A DNA stretch of 64,000 nt. It comes from Branchiostoma floridae. Lineage: Eukaryota; Chordata; Leptocardii; Amphioxiformes; Branchiostomatidae. The number at the start of each line of letters is the position of its first letter. The first letter of the stretch is position 1. This document shows, piece by piece, positions 45,681-55,000 of the stretch. The position numbers and the translations under genes are program-made. A model generated the notes under the pieces. It was given only the letters and a program-made list of their open reading frames with translations, searched no databases and had not been told where the DNA came from. The stretch covers positions 15,587,569 to 15,651,568 of the forward strand of contig NC_049986.1 of assembly GCF_000003815.2 (NCBI RefSeq). Direction: 5' to 3'.

Positions 45681-47485
45681 GCTGTTACATCCTAGAATGT
45701 CGTTTATCCTAAAAGCGCTTTTAGGATAGAAGCGCTTTTAGGATAGACCGGCATCCAAAATGTGCTTCTATCCTAAAAGCGCTTATGGGATATCCAGAAC
45801 ACGTCGCAAGCGAGGAGCGCATTCTGGATATCCTGAATGCGCTTCTGTCGGAGCGCATTCAGGATAAGCCGACGTGTTTATCCAGAACGTGCACTTGTGG
45901 GAGGAGCTTAGTGTCTTAGGAGGCGGAGACTATCTTGTATGTGATTTTTCGTAGTCAACCTGAGGCCGCCATCTTTGTTCTCCCACGAGGTCACTTCCGG
46001 GTTTGATTGTGATAGAAGATCGCATATACTTACACCAAATCAACGTAGTTTGCACAAACCAAATCATTTTTGGGGACTCCGTGGCACGATCTAACCCTCA
46101 CATAATCACGTAAAATCTAGGTTCAGCGCTTGCTTTATAAACTGCGTATTTCCATCACGTAGATTACGGCAGGTGTCGCGAGGTCGAACTAAATATGTAA
46201 ACTTTGGTGTAAACAATCGCCAGAAGTGACCGCTGCCATTTTCTCGTGACGTGTTGACTGCATGGACCCAACACACCGAGATAGTATCGCTATCTCCGGT
46301 TTGATAGTTCGAAACAAAACCAGAAGCTGAAATTCAGCAAGCCATTAACAAAGTCTGCACAGGAGAAGACAGATGTCGGCCGCCTTCGACAGGAGCGCAT
46401 TCAGGATATCCAGAATGCGCTTCTTCGCTTTCGACGTGTTCTGGATATCCTAGAAGCGCGTTTAGGATAGACGCAGATTTTGGATGCAGATCTATCCCAA
46501 ATGTGCTTCTATCCCAAAAGCGCTTCTAGGATATCCAGAATGCGCTCCTTCGCTTGCGACGTATTCTGGATATCCCAGAAGCGCTTTTGGGATAGAAGCA
46601 CATTTTATCCCAGAAGCGCTTTTTAGGATAGACGACAAGATACTTTTCTTGTTAGACGAACATCTGCTCCTATCCCAGAAGCGCTTTTGCGATAGAATAC
46701 AACCTGGGAACTGAATGGCTGATCAATGTGCAGCTGGACGTTTTCACTGACTGTCATCATGTATTATTATGGTACATTTTGTAATACATTTTATATGGTA
46801 CATTTTGTAGTACATCTTGGGATGCACTATTGAGAATTGCTTTTTGTGTCTTTCATGCACATTTAGATTGATGAAAATAATATAGTGAGAATCAAAAGGA
46901 CAAAATAGTGTTTAATCTGCATGGAATTAAGTTTGATAAATGTCCCATTATCTGTGTACACTGTATACATATCGCAGTGTATGATTACATCTGTGCATTA
47001 ACTTGCAATAAAGATAACTTCCATTAGAAGATGTGTCATCTTTTCTTTTCATATCCATGAAGGAAAAATAAAAGCTACTATACAGTACGACAGGGCTTTG
47101 AGAAATTTCATCACTAACTAAAAAGACTGTTGCAGATATATATCATCACATCCCTCCATGTTTTTATTTCAGTAACAAGATGTCTTGAATAAATGACTCT
47201 AAATGGTGGAATTCGCACATCAGCCAGCATTCAGCGCAATTATCGCAAGTAGACTGTCGCGACGTCTCGCGATCGCGAGGTCGAACCAAATATGGAAACA
47301 ATCGCCGCTTACGGTCCTGTCAATCACCATGACTGACGGCGACAAAGAAGCGCATCTGGGATATCCTGAATGCGCTCTGGTTTAGAGCGCTTTTAGAATA
47401 GAAGCACATTTAGGATGCAGGCCTATCCCAGAAGTGCTTCTATCCTAAAAGCGCTTTTGGGATAGAGCACATTTGGGATAGTACA
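45681..47485. mobile_element. 1.8 kb palindrome-rich insertion inside a tRNA gene
   Basis: Three clusters (about 45700-45890, 46385-46690 and 47340-47485) consist of variants of the near-palindromes TATCCTAAAAGCGCTTTTAG / GGATA and GGATATCCAGAATGCGCTTC. Between them lie two unique segments that share a related stretch: GCGAGGTCGAACTAAATATG (~46178) and GCGAGGTCGAACCAAATATG (~47275), each followed by AACAATCGCC. The insertion interrupts the tRNA T arm, with a GGG on both sides. No transposase frame seen. It looks like a foldback-type element whose mobiliser is elsewhere. Confidence 0.8.
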
Positions 47486-47535
47486 GGGACCTTGCGCGTG
47501 TGAGGCGCACGTGATAACCACTACACTACGATGAC
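47486..47535 (-). pseudogene. tRNA-Val (CAC), gene 5: 5' part of a split gene
   Basis: GGGACCTTGCGCGTGTGAGG and onward to ACTACGATGAC: 5' acceptor strand, D arm and anticodon arm. One base in the acceptor strand differs from the other copies. The A box remains but the B box is 1.8 kb away, so pol III transcription of a normal tRNA is not expected. Confidence 0.92.
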
Positions 47536-47861
47536 TTCTGACAAAAAGTCCCTGGCCTGGTATATGTTCCAAACTTCTTAATTACAGAGTCTCTAAAATA
47601 GCCTTCTGAACGAATGGCACATTCTTCATAAACCGGATAGCTGTAACCTACTTGTTACTGTATCATACAAACTAAATGTAGCCATCAGTAGACCAAGTTG
47701 TTATTGTATCATACGAACCAAACGTAGACCAAGTTCCAAATGGTAACGCGTGCCAAATATTCAATACTTCGGTCCTTTCCTTGGTACTAAAATGACACTC
47801 ATATCAATTTGTTTTAACAGTATGATAATTTCAATATATGGATGCATGGCGGTATATTCCG

Positions 47862-48312
47862 CAATAAGCAAAGTCAGAATTAGCGCTCATCCTCTAGAAG
47901 TGGAAAGAGGGAGATACAAGAGACTACCAGTGTCTGAAAGGATTTGTAAATATTGTACATCTAAAGCAGTGGGAGACGAAACACATTTCATTTCCAAATG
48001 TTCATTCAACGAAACCGAAAGAATCACCCTGTTTAGAGAAGTCACAAAGACTTATCCCAACTTCCCCACATTGACAGACAAACAGAAGGCTACTTTTCTC
48101 TTGAAATCGCAGAACCCACAAATTTTAGAAAATGTGGGGCTCTTCGTCTCCCTCTGCTTCCAAAAAAGAAGTCAAACCCAACCTGCTTAGAAATAGCCAA
48201 CACTAGTATTAGATTAGAACATTGTTTATGACTGTCCATTGTCACTATGTGTATACTATGTACTTGCAATTAGCCCTCGGGCACGAACTTGCAAATAAAC
48301 TTCTTCTATTAT
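47862..48312 (+). mobile_element. LINE C-terminal ORF fragment plus 3' tail
   Basis: A 108-codon frame ends at 48190 and includes KVRISAHPLEVERGRYKRLP, then ERICKYCTSKAVGDETHFIS and KCSFNETER. This C-x2-C...H-x4-C zinc-ribbon-like region is typical downstream of the reverse transcriptase in many CR1/L2-like non-LTR elements. The tail CTTGCAATTAGCCCTCGGGC ends near CAAATAAAC. It sits inside one tRNA unit: GGATGCATGGCGGTATATT on the left and GCAACCGATAGTCATGTTG on the right are contiguous in intact units. 5'-truncated, as usual for LINE insertions. Confidence 0.85.
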
Positions 48313-48404
48313 GCAACCGATAGTCATGTTGTGAATGTCTGGTCAGAATGTTAAACATTAACGTGGTACTTTTCAACAGTCTGGTTCTAGAAAGGAAAAA
48401 AATT

Positions 48405-48476
48405 GTCACCGCCCGGGCTCGAACCGGGGACCTTGCGCGTGTGAGGCGCACGTGATAACCACTACACTACGGTGAC
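48405..48476 (-). tRNA. tRNA-Val (CAC), gene 6
   Basis: Identical mature sequence with full acceptor stem. Sense-strand T tract beyond 48405. Lies right of the split unit and LINE fragment. Confidence 0.95.
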
Positions 48477-48855
48477 TTCCGACGAAAACAGTCTGGTAGA
48501 TGTCCCAACCTTCTCAATCACATAGTGTTTAAAACAGCCTTTTGAACGAATGGCACATTCTTCATATACCGGATAGTTGTCAACTAGTTGTTGCTGTATC
48601 ATACGGACCAAATGTACTACTATTATGTAGCATACAGTAGACCAAGTTCCAAATGGTAACTTCAATACTTTGGTCCTTTTCTTGGTGCTGAAAAGACGCT
48701 CATATCAATTTGTTGTAAACAGTATGATAATTTTGATATGTGGATGCATGGCGGCATTTAAACAACCCGATAGCCATCTTGTGAGTGTCTGGTTAGGCTC
48801 TCACACATCAACGTTGTACTTTTCGACAGCCTGGTTCTAGAAAAGAAAAAAAACT

Positions 48856-48927
48856 GTCACCGCCCGGGCTCGAACCGGGGACCTTGCGCGTGTGAGGCGC
48901 ACGTGATAACCACTACACTACGGTGAC
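48856..48927 (-). tRNA. tRNA-Val (CAC), gene 7
   Basis: Identical mature sequence; 451 bp from gene 6. Sense-strand T tract beyond 48856. Repeat-unit homology ends soon after, so this is the right edge of the array. Confidence 0.95.
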
Positions 48928-49089
48928 TTCTGAATGAATACAGCTTGTTAGATGTTCCAACCTTGTAAATCACAAATAATATTAAACATGATAGTCTTCA
49001 TTGTTTAAATAATAGTTAAGTTTCTATATCACTCATTCAAATCCACAGAGCGATCAAAACCTTCGATCGATAATTGATAATTGGAAGAC

Positions 49090-49510
49090 TTACAGGGGCA
49101 ATAACATTTTCGGAAGACCATGGACGTCATCAACAGACTTTGCAGATGATTGCAAGATCATTGGACCTTGGATATTGGAAGATCGTCGGAAGACCTTGGT
49201 GCACCGATGGTCATTAAGTATCTTCGGAAGACCAAGAGATCTTTTAGACATCTTTGAGATCATTGAATTATGTTTGGTAGATTTTAGGTACTTTTGACAG
49301 ATCCTCAATAAATCTTACGGATCATTGATTGGCCTTTAAAAGATCTTAGAGATCCTTCATAGATCTCTTAGGGGTAGTTGATAGATATTTGGTAGATCTT
49401 AGGAATCCATGACAGATATTCGGTAAATCTTAGGAATAATGAATGAAATTATGGTAGACCTTAGAGATCATTGATAGATCTTTGTTGTATCCTAGGAATC
49501 ATTTGAAACA
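49090..49510. repeat. degenerate ~30-bp repeat rich in GATCTT
   Basis: GGTAGATCTTAGGAATC, GGTAAATCTTAGGAATA, GGTAGACCTTAGAGATC and similar recur every 30-33 bp. Earlier units use TCGGAAGACC. Old satellite-like array. Confidence 0.7.
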
Positions 49511-49990
49511 TCACTGGGTGGCTGTCTGAACACCATCGAGAAATCTTCTTCAATGGTCTGGCCTTTGAGCACCTTCTTCGGAATCTCGAAATGGTTTGGT
49601 ACAAAATTCTTTTATGCCTGACGACCAACACGCTGTATTCATAACATAGGGGAATATACATTCAACTTAGGTGTTGACTAACGTTCAAAGTGAATGCTAC
49701 ATGCATTTATTTAATATTGGACGACAGCCAGAGAAAAAGTCAATAAAATACAGATGGGATAGGAATATCATGGCAGAAATGTCCTCCTGTCCTTAAAAAA
49801 ATGGCTCAGTAATCTGCCCTTTGCCCATCCCAAATATTACTTTCGTGCAGCTGTAAAGGTCGATAGTGCATTTATCGTTTCATACGCGTCGTCCAGAATC
49901 AAAATATATTTTACCACAGGCAAATATCTTTCCTGCGTTCGCCGAGACCCTTATAGTGCCTTGTAGTGGTAACATTGGTTCACCTTTATC
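49511..49990. other. no gene seen
   Basis: AT-rich; no recognisable feature. Confidence 0.4.
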
Positions 49991-50179
49991 CATAGGGTAA
50001 CCTATATCCGTTGTTTTTAAAAACAGAGTATTTAGGGATATCAAGTCGACGGGCAATGGTTTTAAACTGCAACATTTTGAACATATTGCACTTTGAAACC
50101 ACCGTCCGTCGACTTCATATCCCTAAATACACCGTTTTTTTTAGAAACGACGGATATAGGTTACCTCGCCGATAAAGGT
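49991..50179. mobile_element. foldback MITE, ~65-bp arms
   Basis: GGTAACCTATATCCGTTGTT and AGTATTTAGGGATATCAAGT on the left mirror ACTTCATATCCCTAAATAC and ACGACGGATATAGGTTACC on the right. Outer ends CCTTTATC / GATAAAGG. A 3-bp TCA flanks both ends, as for Harbinger-type elements, but three bases is weak. Confidence 0.8.
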
Positions 50180-50184
50180 CAATA

Positions 50185-50420
50185 GCGTTACATAGAGCGG
50201 CAGGTGCCCTTGCTGTTTCAGTAGCAGGGTACATTTTTACAGCAATGCATGGAGCAGTTGCTAGCCATTCCTTCTTAGCGTATGCCAGGTATACCCGTTC
50301 ACGTTCCTCCCGAAAGACCGATGCAATCCCAACAGAGATGCCCAACCCAGGATTGAACCGGGGTCTCCCAGATAAGCCTACGTCACATTTCCAAACCGGG
50401 GCCGACAGCTTTCGGGAACG
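50185..50420 (-). mobile_element. tRNA-headed SINE, reverse orientation
   Basis: Tail GTGCCCTTGCTGTTTCAGTA, body CCAGGTATACCCGTTCACGT, then AACAGAGATGCCCAACCCAG and the reversed B box GGATTGAACCGGGGTCTCCC. Related to the SINE at 28030. Confidence 0.75.
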
Positions 50421-50559
50421 AAAAGAATGATATAAAAGACACCAAACTACACAAGACCTTACGAGACTAGTCGTGGGCATTAGTTGTGTATATTTTTACG
50501 TATACATTTCCATTTTTCGTTTCCAAAAACGGGCCTCGGTTTGGAAATGTGACGTTAGC

Positions 50560-50790
50560 CTTACCAACTAATTGGACCCAGTCGCTCAATGTGAGGCTGC
50601 TAACAGTTCCGGCCGATCCCTCGATCTCGTGCAGTCCAGACAGTACTTGGATGGGAGACCACCAAGGAAGACTGGGTGTTGTAGCCGGATCATACCAAAG
50701 ACTCTTAAAAATGGTACATACTTTTTTCTCTGCAAAGAGGAGGAGCATGGAAGCTTAACAATCTTCACTAGCCCCCTGCTGTAGTGACTT
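50560..50790 (+). mobile_element. 5S-rRNA-like SINE head
   Basis: CCGATCCCTCGATCTCGTGC, then AGTACTTGGATGGGAGACCA and GACTGGGTGTTGTAG follow the 3' half of metazoan 5S rRNA (CCGATCTCGT...GGTTAGTACTTGGATGGGAGACC...GGGTGCTGTAG), including the C-box promoter region. The 5' third is divergent. It is followed by a tail (CACTAGCCCCCTGCTGTAG) like other SINEs here. 5S-headed SINEs (SINE3/Deu group) are known in deuterostomes; a degenerate 5S gene is the alternative. Confidence 0.65.
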
Positions 50791-51990
50791 ATATATGTGT
50801 GACCCCAGGGATTAAAAACAGAGATGGGTGCCGGACCTACGCATCACAATGTGATGCATGGCGACTTAAGCTTTAGCTACCAGTTAGGCTATAGGGACAT
50901 TTCTAGACATCGATTTTGACAAATCGAAATAAAATGTACAGAAAGATTTTTACGACGCCGATTTGTCCCGACATGCAATTTGATGGTAATCGCAGGTGAT
51001 GAGCAAATTAAAATGGCAGCTTAGCCGCTGGATGAAACACCCTGGCGTTTATCCGTCTTTCAGTTGCCGAAAGCTGTATCTAATATTAACAATCACGCAG
51101 ACGATTTGGAAATAATCCTATTATCTGTGACGCTTAGCTCCGTAATTGTTAAGGATAACCCGCCATTAGGTTGCTTATTAGTGGAAGAGATCACTGTTGA
51201 TACGCAAAGAGAAACGCCATTATGTCGTGACCGTTTTGCGATAAAGACGCAAAACATGTCGATGACAAAGGGCGATTTAATGGTCAGGCCAAAACAACGC
51301 AATGCTTCGAATCGGCTGCAAAATATTTAGGCAAACGTGGTATAAAATATGAAATGGTAGGCACACAATATACTTTAGATCATCAGGAATGATCTCTGGG
51401 GAAAAAATAAATATTTCATTTTATCATTCTGAAAGATAACGCTCAATCAGGACTGATTTCTATGCATTTCCGTATGATAATTTAGGCGATATGATGGTGC
51501 CAAATTAATCTACAATGTAAAGATTCACGCGTCAATTTCAATCAACTTTAGTGTAATTATGTCTGAACCATATAGAGATTTACACAAACTAAACAGTGTT
51601 TAAACTTGTGGAACCATCTTCCCTAGTTAAAAACGTCATTTTATGCAACTGTTAACAGAAAGTTATATGGGACCACTTTGACCATTAAACCCACATTTTC
51701 AGACGTCATCTGGCTACCAACGATATAAGACAGGCTTTTGGGGGCATTTTGTGGCTTGTGATCTTTCTTACGCCTCGTCACTATTTATTGTAAAATGGAC
51801 GATTATGTGTATTAGTAGGTTTACCTTGTTACCGAATCATCACGTCATCATTAGTTAAATGGACGACGATTACCAACCTCTTTAAAGTTGCTACCAGTTG
51901 CATCCAGTTGCTTCTAGTTTTCTAGTCATACCCAGTGGCAGGGGCGTATAGTTATACCAGATATACTCAATTGTTCACTTTCCCCCCCGA
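50791..51990. other. intergenic, no gene seen
   Basis: AT-rich. An 88-codon frame at 51064-51330 has no domain and is open on both strands, typical of chance. Confidence 0.45.
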
Positions 51991-51991
51991 A

Positions 51992-52034
51992 TATAAAACG
52001 CTGAACCTTGCCGTATTCTGTCAAACAGAGCACC
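51992..52034 (+). promoter_or_regulatory. TATA promoter of the DBH-like gene
   Basis: CCCGAATATAAAACGCTG has TATAAAA at 51992-51998. A start near 52022 would leave only ~12 nt of 5' UTR before the ATG at 52035 (ACC ATGT, adequate context). A C-run precedes the TATA box. Confidence 0.5.
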
Positions 52035-55000
52035 ATGTCACTGGCAATCCCTCTCTGCTTTGTCCCTTTTATCGTACTTTGTACATGTCATAACCTAACC
52101 GTGTACAACACATCTCTGGACGACAGCGGCAAAATGGAGCTCTTGTGGCAGGTAGACTACGAAGCATCCACGGTGATATTTCAGCTCCGTGCGGATACAG
52201 ACGCGAACGGCTTCGCGTTCGGCATGTCCGATGACGGGACGTTAAGGAAGGCCGATCTGGTGGTGTTCTGGACCGAGGGAAACTCTGTCAATGTTGCGGT
52301 TTGTACGCACTTTTCTTCCTTATGAGAATAGTCTGTAGAACACGTTTTCTGAGTTGGTCTTTTCTGTACGATTTGCAGTGTAGTCATGATGAATTAATTA
52401 ATAGGTTAAATGTCGATACGGCTATAGCCTTTTGATTAACAAATCAGCTTAACTGTGCAAGACATATCCCCGATTGTCCTGAGAATGGCACCAATTTTCT
52501 GTCGTAGACCTGTTGTATGGCATCTACGTATGACATGGGTCTAAACAACAGCTGCAGTCTGGTACAACTAAGCAAAAGTGTTTTTACTTGAGTGTGAAGT
52601 TGAGGGGCACATTGTGACACCAAGCATAATTTGTGTGTGTTACTTTGCTTATCAAATGCAGTGGAAGACGAACGTATTTTCTTCTCTAGTTGTTCATTTA
52701 ATGATGACATAACATGCCAATTGTTTACATAAGCGTCAAAAGTAACCACAGATCTTAGTATTCTACCTTATTAGTATCCCAGTACATGTACGATTTGTTA
52801 TATCATTGTACTTCTTATCATCATTCCACAATTCCGATCGCAAACAAATCATAATCAGTTTTCTTCATCCGGTCTTCACAGGACTCTTGGACAGATGATC
52901 ATGGTTATTTTCACGTTGATAAGAGTCAGGACTATCATCTGATTGACTACACAGCCAACGCAGGGAAAACCAGCGTAACATTCAGTCGTCGATTCGACAC
53001 CTGCGACCAACAAGACTACCGCATCGACGTAAGTTTCCAAATCATCAAGTTCATCCCAAAACACTTCGTATGTTAAGACATCTCTTCTTTTGATTCGTAA
53101 ACTTGTCGTTTCCTTGGTACTACCGAGTTGTAAGTATACGCAAGGAAAATGGACAAAAACTGTAAAGATTTTTGATTCGGAAACTTGCCCTTTTCTTGGT
53201 ACTGTCGAGTTGTAAGTATATGGAAGGAAAATGGACAAAAACTGTAAAGATTCAGGGTAACGCAGCGGATTTAGAGGTTTCCCTTTCTTGTGCTTCCTGT
53301 AGAAATTGGCCCTTTCCTTGGTGCTGAACGTACACTGATACAGATTTGCCCCTGACCGTAATTCCTCAACTTGTTGGGACTATATACATGATGGTGTAAT
53401 TTCTAAAACATTGTAGCAAAATGCATAGAATGTGCACGGGGTAATGTGGAAAATTTATAGGATTCCTCTTTTTTCAAATTTGCATTTCGGATACATGTAG
53501 TCAACTCTCGCTGTTTGCGAATACATGTGTTTTTGTTGTTGTCTATTTTGCTATTTTGAACAGATGAGGACAATGTGGCACTGCACTCAAGTTTTGCAAC
53601 TTATATGAACAGTGCCACATACACGGTACAGAAAGAAGGTAAAGGTAGACTTTTCTTTTACCTCCCCGAAGCCAGGTACCCATTTTTACACCTGGGTGAA
53701 GTGAGGAAGGTCGTGTAAAATGCCTTTCCCAAGGGCACAACGTCGGCGGCACGGCGGGGATCGAACTCAGGACCTATAGATTCCGAGCCGAACGCTCTAT
53801 ACCATACGCCACGCCCGACGTCACTAGGCATACATGTGGTTACGACATTGTCCTTTTGTTGTCACGTTTATCCATACCTGTGGGTTTCGTACACTTTGCT
53901 TCCAGTCAGGAACAACCAACTTGCTGTACGTCTTACCCGAACACGACATCTCTGCTGTATCTGATCTGAATAATGACGACGCGCGCATGCGTTTCGGAAC
54001 CAAACGACAGCAGTTGTTGAAGACCGACACGGACACCCCTCCGCTTCCACCGGATGTGAGGTCATTCGACATCCGGGTGAATCAGGTACCATCAACGACT
54101 TTGACCTAGGAAACTGAGTTGTTGTAATTGTTGCTGTTATTTGGTGTCAATGGGCTTTGTTGAAAGTATACATAATGGTATTACTTTCGCAAAAACATAT
54201 GTACCGTTTGGTTGTGTGTGCGTCTGTGGAAAATTGTTGGGATATTCAGTAGGTGGTTTAAATTTGTGGTCGGGAATAAAAAAAGGTCAAGTTAGATAAT
54301 GGACCTTTTTGTGGCTTGATACTGTATAGGAGCTTCTGGTTTTGAGTATCTGCTGTTCTGGACATAAATGTGGTCCCGATTGTTTGTCTTTTTGTAGCTG
54401 TAGTAGATTATCTGATCGTTTTGTGTGTTTATACTCCTCCTAAGGCAAAGATCCCACCAGAAGAGACAACTTATTGGTGCAGAACTCAGCCACTCCCGAC
54501 ACTCCCTGCGAAGGTTCACGTTCTTCAGGTAAAATTTCAACGTTTTGGTTTAAAAGCTGGTAAATCCAGTTGTTCTTTCTTTCACTGATCATTTCCAAAT
54601 CTTATTCAGTTTATCTTATTCAGTTACCTGAGAGACTCTTTTTGTTGCGTTTCACCTTATCTTCAATCAAATATTATGATCCATTATGAAACCGAATTGC
54701 CGAGATATCATATGATGTGATCACGTGAAGCATACAAAACGGCCTAGCACAGAATTCCTAGCAATTTAATCCCGCTTTGACTTGTTACAAGACCATGTAC
54801 CAAATATCATCGCAATACATTAAGCCATTTTAAGATTGTTCTAACTACAAATATTTGGGAACACAGACAGATGATAGACAGACAGGCACATTGACACACG
54901 CACTCACACGCAAAAGCACAAACACACGCGCACACGCACGCACAAGCACAAGCACACACACATATACGCACACACATACACATACACGCGCGCTCACACA

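Larger units (their letters stand above)
43690..48960. repeat. ~0.5 kb tandem units carrying the tRNA genes
   Basis: Spacer text recurs in each unit: CTTCGGTCCTTTCCTTGGTA, AGTATGATAATTTCAATATA, TGGATGCATGGCGG and CAGTCTGGTTCTAGAAAAG. A ~47-bp subrepeat (ATCATACGAACCAAACGTAG plus CCAACAGTAGACCAAGTT) varies from one to three copies per unit. The tRNA genes therefore multiplied by unequal exchange of whole units, not by retroposition. Confidence 0.9.

Noticed and set aside
51064-51330. 88-codon frame as a small gene
   Set aside because: Both strands are open over the same stretch and no domain or splice context is visible.
52008-52034. Earlier TTG start for the DBH-like gene
   Set aside because: TTG is not a usual animal start; ATG at 52035 begins a good signal peptide and has a suitable upstream context.
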